64,000 nucleotides of DNA from Bog-473 sp963754445 (GTDB lineage: Bacteria > Actinomycetota > Acidimicrobiia > Acidimicrobiales > RAAP-2), in assembly GCA_963754445.1 (NCBI GenBank), contig CAVWFT010000002.1, positions 1,860,001 to 1,924,000 of the forward strand, written 5' to 3'. Below the pieces are notes generated by a model that saw only the letters and a program-made list of their open reading frames with translations, was not told the DNA's origin and did no database searches. Shown here piece after piece: positions 39,916 to 48,283 of the stretch; position 1 is the first letter of the stretch, and the number at the start of each line of letters is the position of its first letter. The position numbers and the translations under genes were made by a program.

Positions 39916-41142
39916 TTACGCCGGTTTGGGCTCCTTGGGCAGGCCCAGTGCGCGCTCGCCCACGATGTTGCGCTGGATCTCGGCGGCGCCCCCCCAGATG
40001 GACTCGGAGCGCGAGAAGAAGAACAGCGACTGCAGGTTGTTCACCGGGTAGTCCGCTGGGGCCACCCTGGCCCCGGGGAGCAGCGTGTCCTCGCCGTCGT
40101 CGCCCAGCAGGATCTGACTCTCCATGCCGTAGATGTCCATGGCCAGCAGCAATGTGGCCTGGTGTGCCTCGGACCAGAACATCTTGTTGCACGAGGCGAG
40201 CTTGGCCGTGTCGTGGGTCCCGTTGAGCGCGTCGGTCAGGGTGCGGAATCCGTTGATCTGCATGATCTTGATGTTGGACCACGAACGAGCCAACCGTTGC
40301 CGGATCAAGGGGTCGCCCGTGCGGCCTTTCTGGCGAGCGATCTCGAGGATCTGGTCGAACTCCTTTTGAAAGCGGCGGTGTCCTGTGGTGGCCGAGGTGC
40401 CGCGCTCGAACCCCAGTGTGGTCATGGCGACCTTCCACCCGTTGTTGACCCCACCGACCACGTTCTCCTTCGGACAGCGCACATTGGTGAAGAACACCTC
40501 GTTGAATTCCGCCGACCCGTCGATCTGCTCGATGGGGCGAACTTCGACGCCGGGCTGCTTCATCGGAACGAGTAAGTAGGAGATCCCCGCATGCTTGGGC
40601 GCATCCGGATCCGTGCGAGCCAGCAGGAAGACGTAGTCGGCATACTGCGCCTGCGTGGTCCAGACCTTCTGTCCGTTGATGACCCACTCGTCCCCGTCGA
40701 GATCGGCCCGGGTCTTCAGGCTGGCCAGATCGGAGCCCGCATCGGGCTCGCTGAAACCCTGACACCAGGCGATCTCGCCCTTCAGGATGCCGGGGATGAA
40801 CTGGCGCTTCTGCTCCTCGCTGCCCCACTGCAGGATTGTCGGCCCAACCAGGGTGTCACCAAAGAAATCTCCGCGAAGAGGTGCTCCGACCCGGGCAAAT
40901 TCCTCGTTCAACACGACCTGTTGCAGGAGGGTCAGGCCCTTGCCGCCGTATTCGGTCGGCCAGCTGGCACAGATCCACCCTCCCGCGAACAGCTTGGCCG
41001 TCCACTCGTCGTTGAAGGTCTTTCGTTCCTCGGGGGTCATGGTGGATCTCGCTTCGTCCCAGTCCGCCGGGAGGTTGTCCTCGAGCCAGCCGGCGATCTC
41101 CGATCGGAACTCCTCGGCTTCCGGTGGATAGGTCAGGTCCAT
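39916..41142 (-). CDS. Acyl-CoA dehydrogenase
   Basis: A 408-residue FAD enzyme of the acyl-CoA dehydrogenase family. WCQGFSEPDAGSDLASLKTR and VWTTQAQYADYVFLLARTD are the flavin-binding blocks, and the C-terminal SIWGGAAEIQRNIVGERALG is the signature ending. The ALDLT start MDLTYPPEAEEFRSEIAGWL fits actinobacterial FadE proteins of the alpha2beta2 type, some of which act on steroid side chains. The usual catalytic Glu is expected in the SIWGGAAE region but its exact assignment needs an alignment. The LuxR regulator follows on the same strand. Confidence 0.92.
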   Translation of the reverse strand: MDLTYPPEAEEFRSEIAGWLEDNLPADWDEARSTMTPEERKTFNDEWTAKLFAGGWICASWPTEYGGKGLTLLQQVVLNEEFARVGAPLRGDFFGDTLVGPTILQWGSEEQKRQFIPGILKGEIAWCQGFSEPDAGSDLASLKTRADLDGDEWVINGQKVWTTQAQYADYVFLLARTDPDAPKHAGISYLLVPMKQPGVEVRPIEQIDGSAEFNEVFFTNVRCPKENVVGGVNNGWKVAMTTLGFERGTSATTGHRRFQKEFDQILEIARQKGRTGDPLIRQRLARSWSNIKIMQINGFRTLTDALNGTHDTAKLASCNKMFWSEAHQATLLLAMDIYGMESQILLGDDGEDTLLPGARVAPADYPVNNLQSLFFFSRSESIWGGAAEIQRNIVGERALGLPKEPKPA

Positions 41143-41285
41143 GCCGTGCACGGTACCCGGCACCGTGACCAGGGCCGAAATCTGCAAACGGGGCCCCTGC
41201 CGGGGTGGGGGTCGCCGGTAAGATGTACGACCGAGCGCGACGGTGCGCCTCCCGAGTTCGGGGACGAGGAGAAGGAGGTGTGGCC

Positions 41286-41348
41286 GTGTCCAGGGGCGAA
41301 CCCCCCAGTAGATCCGTCGCCGCGCGCCCTACTCCGTGCTCCGGCTGA
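41286..41348 (+). CDS. Candidate leader peptide with proline codons
   Basis: A 20-codon frame starting with GTG, 7 bases after a perfect AAGGAGG (41272-41278). The peptide is VSRGEPPSRSVAARPTPCSG (first residue Met), containing Pro-Pro and Pro-Thr-Pro. It lies 144 bases before the MgtE-N/CBS gene. Proline-containing leader peptides control Mg2+ transporter genes such as Salmonella mgtA through ribosome behaviour at low Mg2+. A second short frame (MTRLAGPRTDTGAGR, 41368-41415) follows without a clear ribosome site. Existence as a translated peptide is inference. Confidence 0.35.
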   Translation: MSRGEPPSRSVAARPTPCSG

Positions 41349-41491
41349 TCCAGAAACCGATTCAGCCATGACCCGCCTCGCGGGACCTCGCACAGACACG
41401 GGCGCCGGTCGTTGATGCGGCGGTGCCCTGGGGCCCGCCGACTGTCCGATTCGAACCTGTCCCTCACGGGCGTCACGCAGGAGGAAGCTCC

Positions 41492-42898
41492 ATGGCAACG
41501 CCACCACCGACGAGTGCCCCGGCCCGCTCCGGAATCTTCACGGGCCGCCCCCGTGTCTCGAGTCGCGGCCCGCACCAGCGTCGTCGACGTACCCGACGCA
41601 TCCTCGCATCCGAGGGTGTTTTCGACTCGATCGTGTCCTTGGCCGGCCTCCTCGGACGTCCCGTCCGCAACCAGCGCGGCCAGGAGATCGGTCGTCTCGA
41701 GGACATCGTCGCTCGCTGGGCCGACGGTCAGGTCTATCCCCCCGTCAGCGGGCTGATCATCAAGGTGGGCCGACGCGACGCCTTTGTTCCGGCATCGTCC
41801 ATCGATCGCATCGGTCATGCCGAGGTGCTCTTGCGTTCGAGCCGGCTCGACTTGCGCGACGTCGTGCGCCGACCGAGCGAGGTGCTCCTGGCCAAGGATG
41901 TCCTCGACCATCAGCTCGTCGACGTCGAGGGTGTACAGGTCATCCGGGCAGCAGACCTGTACCTGGCCGAGGTGATCGGCCGCATCCGACTGGTCGGTGC
42001 CGATGTGTCCAATGCCACGTTGTTGCGCCGGCTCGGACCGCGGCGCTGGCGACCCCGTCCCACGCCGGACCGTGTCATCGACTGGGCCGCCATCCAGACC
42101 TTCGCCGAACCAACCGGTGAGGCGGAGGCGGCGACCCAGGTTCGGCTGAAGACGACCAACGAAGGGTTGCACCGATTGCGGCCCGGCGAGCTGGCGGACC
42201 TCCTCGAAGACCTGCGACGTGACGAGCGCCGCGAGCTCCTGGCCGCGCTCGCGCCCGATGAAGCGGCCGACGCCCTCGAGGAGATGGAAGCGGACGACCT
42301 CGAGCAGCTGTTGCGCGAGTCCGAGCCCGTCGAGGCCGCACGCATGGTTGCTGCCATGGAGCCCGACGAGGCGGCCGACGCCCTGCGGCATCTGCCGGTC
42401 ACGGTGAGGGCCGAGGTCCTCAGGCATATTCCCCAGTCCACCGCCCTCGCCCTGCGGGACCTGCTGGGCTACGACGAGAACGAGGCCGGCGGCATCATGA
42501 CGACCGCACTCGTCACGGCGCAGCCCGGCGACAAGGTCAAGAAGGTCGCCGACCGCCTCTCGGAGGCCCGCGGACACGGCGTCGACCTCGATGCCGTCGC
42601 ACTGGTCGACAGTGACGATCGGCTCATAGGCGACGTGGCCGTTCTCGACATCTTGCTCGCGTTGCGTGAGGACAAGGACACCCGCATGTCGTCCCTGCTC
42701 GACGACGAGGACGTGGTCACCGTGCACGCCAAGACACCGACCAAGGACGTGGCCCATCGACTCGTCGAGGCACGGCGACACTCGCTCGTCGTCGTCGACG
42801 ACGATGGAAGCCCCATCGGTCGCATCATGGTCGACGACGTGCTCGACGTGCTCGTGCCCACGAAGGGCAGATTCCACTTCCCGCGCCTGCTTTCGTGA
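41492..42898 (+). CDS. MgtE N-terminal/CBS domain protein with PRC barrel
   Basis: A 468-residue cytoplasmic protein. An arginine-rich N-terminus leads to a PRC-barrel-like part (LLGRPVRNQRGQEIGRLEDI). Then come MgtE-N superhelix repeats (LADLLEDLRRDERRELLAAL; DEAADALEEMEADDLEQLL) and two CBS domains (AGGIMTTALVTAQPGDKVKK; TPTKDVAHRLVEARRHSLVV). MgtE's five-helix membrane pore is missing, so it must act as a sensor for another transporter. The next gene, an NRAMP-related transporter, overlaps its stop (GTGA). AGGAGG precedes the ATG. The protein probably gates that transporter in response to divalent metal or nucleotide. Confidence 0.9.
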   Translation: MATPPPTSAPARSGIFTGRPRVSSRGPHQRRRRTRRILASEGVFDSIVSLAGLLGRPVRNQRGQEIGRLEDIVARWADGQVYPPVSGLIIKVGRRDAFVPASSIDRIGHAEVLLRSSRLDLRDVVRRPSEVLLAKDVLDHQLVDVEGVQVIRAADLYLAEVIGRIRLVGADVSNATLLRRLGPRRWRPRPTPDRVIDWAAIQTFAEPTGEAEAATQVRLKTTNEGLHRLRPGELADLLEDLRRDERRELLAALAPDEAADALEEMEADDLEQLLRESEPVEAARMVAAMEPDEAADALRHLPVTVRAEVLRHIPQSTALALRDLLGYDENEAGGIMTTALVTAQPGDKVKKVADRLSEARGHGVDLDAVALVDSDDRLIGDVAVLDILLALREDKDTRMSSLLDDEDVVTVHAKTPTKDVAHRLVEARRHSLVVVDDDGSPIGRIMVDDVLDVLVPTKGRFHFPRLLS

Positions 42899-44142
42899 CC
42901 AAGGCCACCCCGTCCTCTCGGAGGTGGCTGCTGTACCTCGCCGCTGCCGGCCCCGGTCTCATCGCTGCCGCCGCCGGCAACGACGCCGGAGGCGTGGTCA
43001 CCTATGCCTCGGCAGGGGCGCAGTTCGTCTACCGCACCCTCTTCTTGATGGTGATGATCACCGTCGCCTACATCATCGTCCAGGAGATGGTGGCCCGGCT
43101 CGCCGTACACACCGGAAAAGGACTGGCCGCTCTCATCAGGGAGGAGTTTCCCCTCCGCCTGACTGCCTTCGCGATCACGGCGTTCGCCATTGCCAATCTG
43201 GGCCTCATGGTGACCGAGTTCGGCGGCATCGCCACCGCTTTCGAGCTGTTCGGGGTCTCGCGGTACCTCTCTGTCCCGATCGCCGCCGTCGCCATCTGGT
43301 CACTGGTGTTGTTCGGTTCGTATCGGTACGCCGAACGTGTGTTCCTCTTGCTCACCGTGGTGTTCATCGCCTATCCGATCGCCGCCGTGCTGGCCCGCCC
43401 GAACTGGCACCAAGTCGCAGTCAACGCGGCATGGCCCCATTTCGTGGCCAGTCGGTCCTTTCTGCTGCTCTCTGTCGCCCTCATCGGGACGACCATCACG
43501 CCCTACATCCAGCTCTACGAGGCGGGCGCCGTGGTCGACAAGGGAGTCAAGCCCGACGAATATCGATACCAGCGCTTCGACGCCATCACCGGTGCGCTCA
43601 TGGCGGCCTTCGTCGCGATGTCGATCATCGTGGCGACCGGGGCGACCATCGGCGGGAGCGGTCCACTGACCTCGGCGTCCACCGCGGCGGAGGCGCTCAA
43701 GCCGGTCGCCGGCGCGGCCGCCGAGACCTTGTTCGGGCTCGGCCTGCTCGGGGCCTCGGCCTTGGCCGCCGCCGTGGTGCCCCTTTCCACCTCCTACGCC
43801 ATCGCCGAGGCAATCGGGGTGGAACGCTCGGTGTCCTCGAGCTTCCGGCAGGCGCCGGTGTTCCTCGGCATCTTCACCTTCCAGATCGTGGTGGGCGCAG
43901 CCGTCGTCCTGGTCCCCGGCAACCTGATCACCCTCATCCTGAACACGCAGGTGCTCGAGGGCGTGATCACGCCGATGACCCTGATCCTGATCCTGGTCCT
44001 GGCCAACCGGCGTTCCCTGCTCGGATCCGCCGCCAACGGCCCGGTGGCCCGCTGGCTCGGTGGCCTGGCCATCGTGGCGGTCGCCGTGGTGGCCACGGTC
44101 TACGTGGTCATCACCGTCCTCAGCTGGCTCGGGATCGGATGA
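42895..44142 (+). CDS. NRAMP-related divalent cation transporter
   Basis: A 415-residue membrane protein with about eleven helices. The TM1 region is GPGLIAAAAGNDAGGVVTYA, where classical NRAMP has DPGN. The TM6 region reads ALIGTTITPYIQLYEAG, where classical NRAMP has the metal-binding Met-Pro-His. The substitutions match the NRAMP-related Mg2+ transporter idea rather than Mn2+/Fe2+ NRAMPs. Coupled translation with an MgtE-N/CBS protein points the same way. Transport of Mg2+ is therefore the leading inference, Mn2+ the alternative. Confidence 0.87.
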   Translation: MTKATPSSRRWLLYLAAAGPGLIAAAAGNDAGGVVTYASAGAQFVYRTLFLMVMITVAYIIVQEMVARLAVHTGKGLAALIREEFPLRLTAFAITAFAIANLGLMVTEFGGIATAFELFGVSRYLSVPIAAVAIWSLVLFGSYRYAERVFLLLTVVFIAYPIAAVLARPNWHQVAVNAAWPHFVASRSFLLLSVALIGTTITPYIQLYEAGAVVDKGVKPDEYRYQRFDAITGALMAAFVAMSIIVATGATIGGSGPLTSASTAAEALKPVAGAAAETLFGLGLLGASALAAAVVPLSTSYAIAEAIGVERSVSSSFRQAPVFLGIFTFQIVVGAAVVLVPGNLITLILNTQVLEGVITPMTLILILVLANRRSLLGSAANGPVARWLGGLAIVAVAVVATVYVVITVLSWLGIG

Positions 44143-44205
44143 GGAGGCCCGGCAAGGGCCATTTCTGGCCGCCGTTTGCGCCGGACCAGGGGGTTCGGGG
44201 AGGCT

Positions 44206-45639
44206 ATGCGGCCATGCAGGGTCGAGTCGAGACATCAATTGCCTAAGACGCCCCGCCAGAAGTGGATCGAAACCAAGGAGTCCTGGGAGCGATCGCGCCA
44301 CATCGAGGTGCCCGCCCGGATCCCCGCCGCCCCGCCGGGGCCCGGTGGTCTGCGCGTCGCCTTCCTCATCTATCGCGGCAACCCGCGTTGTGGTGGGCAA
44401 GGCGTCTACACGCGCCATCTCACCCGAGAGCTGGTCGCCCTGGGTCATTCGGTCGAGGTCTTCTCGGGACCACCGTGGCCCGATCTTGACGAGGGCGTCG
44501 GCTTCACACCGGTGCCCGGCATGGACCTCTACCGTGATCCGGACCCGTTCCGGGTGCCCCATCCGAGCGAGTTCCACTCCAAGGAGGACTGGCTCGAGTT
44601 CGCCATCATGTGCTCGGCGGGATTCGGGGAGCCGCTGGCCTACTCGCTGCGCGTGCGCGAGATGTTGGCCGAGCGGCGCGATGCCTTCGATGTCGTCCAC
44701 GACAACCAGTGCCTGGGCAACGGCATGCTCGGCATGGTGGAGGACGGCTGGCCGTTGTTGACGACGCTGCACCATCCCATCACCGTCGACCGGCAGTTGG
44801 CGCTCTCGCACACGACCAACCCCTGGCAGCGGTTCACCACGAAGCGCTGGTTCGGCTTTCTCGGGATGCAGGTTCGGGTGGCCCGTGCGTTGCCGGCGGT
44901 GGTCACGGTGTCGCAGAACTCGCGACGCGACATCGCGGCGCAGATGGACGTGCGTCCCGAGCGGATGACCGTGGTACCGGTGGGAGTGGATCACACGGTC
45001 TTCCGGCCCTTCGAGGACGTCGAGCCAGTCCCCGGTCGCATCATGGTGACGTCGAGCAGTGACGTTCCGATGAAGGGCCTCGTGCCCCTTCTCGAGGCGG
45101 TCGCCAAGCTCAGGACCGAACGCGACGTCGAACTGACCGTCATCGGGCGCCCCAAGGAAGGGGGCCGGGTGGACCGCGCCATCGCTCGGCTCGGGTTGGC
45201 CGACGTGGTCAGTTGCGTGAGCGGCATCAGTGACGACGCCTTGGCCCGCCTCTACGGCGAGGCCCAGGTGGCGGTCGTGCCATCCCTCTACGAGGGGTTC
45301 TCGCTGCCCGCCATCGAGGCGATGTCCTGCGGAGTGTCCGTCGTCGCCACGACTGGGGGCGCCTTGCCCGAGGTGGTCGGTACCGACGGCGAGACCGGCC
45401 TGCTGGTGCCGCCCGACGACCCGGGTGCCCTGGCCGGCGCGATCGCCCGCCTGTTGGACGACCCGGAGCTGCGCGCCCGACTCGGCTCGGCCGGTCGGGA
45501 GCGGGTCGTCAGCCGGTTCACCTGGCAGGTCACCGCCGCCGGCACGGCAGCGTGCTACCAGGCGATGCTCGAGGGCACGCCGCTCCCCGGAGCGCCGGCA
45601 GCAGCGGAGACAGCGCTCATCGGTCGAGAGGAGGCCTGA
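44206..45639 (+). CDS. Glycosyltransferase family 4
   Basis: A 477-residue GT-B fold enzyme. The N-terminal nucleotide-independent half has VAFLIYRGNPRCGGQGVYTR; the donor half has VTSSSDVPMKGLVPLLEAVA and the catalytic VVPSLYEGFSLPAIEAMSCG (the E-x7-E motif). Retaining mechanism and NDP-sugar donor follow from the family. An ATG at 44206 is chosen because GGGGAGG lies just upstream, though spacing is short; TTG at 44239 is an alternative. It overlaps the next gene by one base (TGATG) and starts a three-gene operon. Product: probably a surface or storage glycan. Confidence 0.88.
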   Translation: MRPCRVESRHQLPKTPRQKWIETKESWERSRHIEVPARIPAAPPGPGGLRVAFLIYRGNPRCGGQGVYTRHLTRELVALGHSVEVFSGPPWPDLDEGVGFTPVPGMDLYRDPDPFRVPHPSEFHSKEDWLEFAIMCSAGFGEPLAYSLRVREMLAERRDAFDVVHDNQCLGNGMLGMVEDGWPLLTTLHHPITVDRQLALSHTTNPWQRFTTKRWFGFLGMQVRVARALPAVVTVSQNSRRDIAAQMDVRPERMTVVPVGVDHTVFRPFEDVEPVPGRIMVTSSSDVPMKGLVPLLEAVAKLRTERDVELTVIGRPKEGGRVDRAIARLGLADVVSCVSGISDDALARLYGEAQVAVVPSLYEGFSLPAIEAMSCGVSVVATTGGALPEVVGTDGETGLLVPPDDPGALAGAIARLLDDPELRARLGSAGRERVVSRFTWQVTAAGTAACYQAMLEGTPLPGAPAAAETALIGREEA

Positions 45640-46448
45640 TGCTGACCGTTGACTACGACCGTCTGGGTGTCGGTCCCGGTGACCTGGTGCTCGACTTGGG
45701 CTGTGGATTCGGCCGTCACGCCTTCGAGGCGGCGCGCCGCGGTGCCTCGGTCGTCGCCCTCGATGCCGGACCCGAAGAAGTTGCCCAAGTGAGAGCGACC
45801 ATCGGCGCCATGGTGGAGGCCGGCGAACTGGCGGCCGACCACGACGCCACCGCGGTGCTGGGCGACGCCCTCTCCCTGCCGTTCGCCGACGGAACCTTCG
45901 ACCGCGTCATTGCCTCCGAAGTGCTCGAGCACATTCCGAACGATGTCGGGGCCATGCGGGAGTTGGCCCGGGTGCTCAAGCCGGGTGGGGCCATGGCGGT
46001 GACGGTGCCCCGTTGCGCGCCCGAGGCCGTGAACTGGGTGCTCTCCGACGAGTACCACGACACCCCAGGCGGCCATGTGCGGATCTATCGTCGCTCGACT
46101 CTCGAGCGCCGGTTGCGCTCGACCGGCCTCGTGCCGACCGGATTCCACCACGCGCACGGACTGCACTCTCCGTACTGGTGGCTTCGCTGCCTGGTGGGTC
46201 CGAGCAACGAGTCCCATCCGGCCGTGAAGGCGTACCACTCGGTGTTGGTGTGGGACATCGTGAAGCACCCGCTGGTGACCCGGACGGCTGATCGCGTCCT
46301 GAGTCCGGTGATCGGCAAGAGCCTCGTGGTCTACCTGACCAAGCCCGAATCCAACGTGTCCGATCTGCCCGACGCCAGGCCGAACGTGCCTCGCGGGGTT
46401 CCCGGCCGGCGCGGACCCGACACGCCAACCCAGGGAGCAGCAGCATGA
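45639..46448 (+). CDS. SAM-dependent methyltransferase (class I)
   Basis: A 269-residue methyltransferase. Motif I is LVLDLGCGFGRHAFEAARRG (about residues 17-36), followed by the acidic VVALDAG, GDALSLPFADGTFDRVIASE and LARVLKPGGAMAVTVP. These fit the Methyltransf_11 group acting on small molecules or sugars. It is coupled to the glycosyltransferase before it and, by ATGA, to the alpha/alpha-toroid protein after it, so it probably methylates the glycan or lipid made by that operon. Confidence 0.9.
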   Translation: MLTVDYDRLGVGPGDLVLDLGCGFGRHAFEAARRGASVVALDAGPEEVAQVRATIGAMVEAGELAADHDATAVLGDALSLPFADGTFDRVIASEVLEHIPNDVGAMRELARVLKPGGAMAVTVPRCAPEAVNWVLSDEYHDTPGGHVRIYRRSTLERRLRSTGLVPTGFHHAHGLHSPYWWLRCLVGPSNESHPAVKAYHSVLVWDIVKHPLVTRTADRVLSPVIGKSLVVYLTKPESNVSDLPDARPNVPRGVPGRRGPDTPTQGAAA

Positions 46449-47572
46449 CGACGGAAGAAATTCGCTCGACACCGGAGCTGATTCCTGCCGTGCCCGGTGT
46501 CCTCTCGAGTGCCGATGTCCTGGCCACGGGACATGCCATTGCCGAGATCCAGCGCGGCGACGGGATGATTCCTTGGTTCGTCGGCGGACACTGCGATCCG
46601 TGGAACCACGTCGAAGCGGCAATGGCACTCTCCGTCTGCGGGCTGATCGACGAGGCGATGGACGCCTACCGGTGGCTGGCCGATCGCCAGCTTTCGGACG
46701 GAAGCTGGTTCAACTACTACCAGGGAGGCACGGTGAAGGACCCGCGCCTCGACACCAACGTGTGCGCGTATCTCGCTGCCGGTGCCTGGCACCATCACCT
46801 GATCACGGGCGACGTGGAATTTCTCGGCGAGCTCTGGCCGACGATCCAAAAAGGGATCGACTTCATCCTTCGCCTGCAGCAACCCGATGGTTCCGTCTTG
46901 TGGTCCTTCGACTCGGCGGGCCGCAAGGAGCGTTACGCCCTTCTCACCGGGTCCTCGTCGATCTACCACTCCATGCGGTGCGCGGTGGCCGTGGCGGAGT
47001 GCCTGGCCAAGGACCGTCCCGATTGGGAACTGGCGGCCGGCCGCCTCGGCCATGCGGTCGCCCACCACCCCGGAGCGTTCGCTCCGAAGGTCGAGTTCGC
47101 CATGGACTGGTACTACCCGATGCTCTCGGGCGCTCTCGAGGGTGAAGCGGGTCGCCGGCGCATCGCCGAGAGCTGGTCCACCTTCGTGATGGAGGGCCTG
47201 GGTGTCCGCTGCGTCTCGACGGGCGACTGGGTCACCGCGGCGGAGACGGCCGAGTGTGTCCTGACACTCGACGCGCTCGGGATGGACACCGAGGCCAGGG
47301 ACCTCTTCACCTGGGGCCAGAACCTGCGTCTGGGGGACGGCTCCTATTGGACCGGCATGGTGTACCCCGACGAGGAGACCTTTCCCAACGGGGAGCGGAC
47401 GACCTACACGTTCGCCGCCATGGTCCTGGCCGCCGATGCCCTCTCGAACACGACTCCGGCGGCCGGCCTGTTCCGCGGTGAGGGCCTTCCCGCCGCCTTG
47501 GACCTCGCGGAGCCGCACTGCGGGGACGCCACGGCCGGTTGCACGGCAGCCGATCCGACCGCTCGTCGGTAG
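46445..47572 (+). CDS. Alpha/alpha-toroid protein (prenyltransferase/glycosidase-like)
   Basis: A 375-residue helical protein whose repeats (GDGMIPWFVGGHCDPWNHVE; WLADRQLSDGSWFNYYQGG; FILRLQQPDGSVLWSFDS; GDGSYWTGMVYPDEETFP) place it among the six-hairpin/terpenoid-cyclase-like toroids. Databases usually call such proteins prenyltransferase or squalene-oxidase-repeat proteins, yet the DxDD motif of squalene-hopene cyclase is not seen. A glycoside-hydrolase-like role is equally possible given the GT4 partner. Coupled to the methyltransferase by ATGA. Confidence 0.7.
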   Translation: MTTEEIRSTPELIPAVPGVLSSADVLATGHAIAEIQRGDGMIPWFVGGHCDPWNHVEAAMALSVCGLIDEAMDAYRWLADRQLSDGSWFNYYQGGTVKDPRLDTNVCAYLAAGAWHHHLITGDVEFLGELWPTIQKGIDFILRLQQPDGSVLWSFDSAGRKERYALLTGSSSIYHSMRCAVAVAECLAKDRPDWELAAGRLGHAVAHHPGAFAPKVEFAMDWYYPMLSGALEGEAGRRRIAESWSTFVMEGLGVRCVSTGDWVTAAETAECVLTLDALGMDTEARDLFTWGQNLRLGDGSYWTGMVYPDEETFPNGERTTYTFAAMVLAADALSNTTPAAGLFRGEGLPAALDLAEPHCGDATAGCTAADPTARR

Positions 47573-47587
47573 GGACGCTCCGGCGGT

Positions 47588-48283
47588 CTAGGCCCGGGGC
47601 GGGCTGACCCGGCGCAGGACGCGCAGGCTCCCGCACTGGCCGTCGTCGACGAACTCCTTCGAGTTCAGCGCGGCGCGGTAGATCTCGAACGGGGGGCGAC
47701 CGCCGTCGGCCGGGTCGAGGAACACGTCGTGGATGGCCAACCAACCCCCCACCGCCACGTGCGGGGTCCAGCCCCGGAAATCGGCCCAGGCGGGCTCGTC
47801 GCCGTGGCCGCCGTCGATGAAGCAAAACGCCAGGGGACGGTCCCAACGCGCGGCGACGGTCGGCGAGTCACCGACGATGCCGACGATCGATGATTCGAGC
47901 GCGGCACCGGTGATCGTGCGTCGCCAATGGGCGAGCGTGTCGATCTGCCCGATATCGGGATCGACCAGGTCCGGCTCGTGGTACTCCCAGCCTGGTTGGT
48001 TCTCCTCGGACCCGCGATGGTGATCGATGGACAGCACGACGGCTCCCGTCGCTTCGGCCGCCGCACCGAGGTACACCGTGGACTTGCCGCACCAGGCGCC
48101 GATCTCGACGAAGGTGGCCGGAACGGCTGCCGGTATCTCCGCCCGGCCGGCGCGCAGGGCGGCCTCGTAGAGGGCCTCGCCCTCGTCGTCGGGCATGAAG
48201 CCGCGCGTGCGGCGCGCCCTCTCCAGGAGGACGCGGGTTCGTTCGTCATGGCCCTCGGCCCGGTGCGAGGTCGCCAGCTCCAT
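47588..48283 (-). CDS. Class I SAM-dependent methyltransferase
   Basis: A 231-residue protein of the Methyltransf_24 type. FVEIGAWCGKSTVYLGAAAE is motif I, VVLSIDHHRGSEENQPGWEY supplies the acidic motif II, and FCFIDGGHGDEPAWADFRGW motif IV, with a metal-site-like DGGH. Its ATG overlaps the stop of pepN (TGATG), so it is translated as the second gene of that operon. Stops 15 bases from the convergent toroid gene, to whose operon it may be functionally related. Confidence 0.87.
   Translation of the reverse strand: MELATSHRAEGHDERTRVLLERARRTRGFMPDDEGEALYEAALRAGRAEIPAAVPATFVEIGAWCGKSTVYLGAAAEATGAVVLSIDHHRGSEENQPGWEYHEPDLVDPDIGQIDTLAHWRRTITGAALESSIVGIVGDSPTVAARWDRPLAFCFIDGGHGDEPAWADFRGWTPHVAVGGWLAIHDVFLDPADGGRPPFEIYRAALNSKEFVDDGQCGSLRVLRRVSPPRA

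Noticed and set aside
41143..41491. M-box or Mn2+ (yybP) riboswitch before the metal transport operon
   Set aside because: The conserved sequence blocks could not be located; a leader peptide fits better.
40856..42877. 673-codon minus-strand frame
   Set aside because: Mostly antisense to the MgtE-N/CBS gene, with biased shadow composition.
42666..44246. 526-codon plus-strand frame
   Set aside because: Out-of-frame reading of the NRAMP-related gene, Arg/His-rich.
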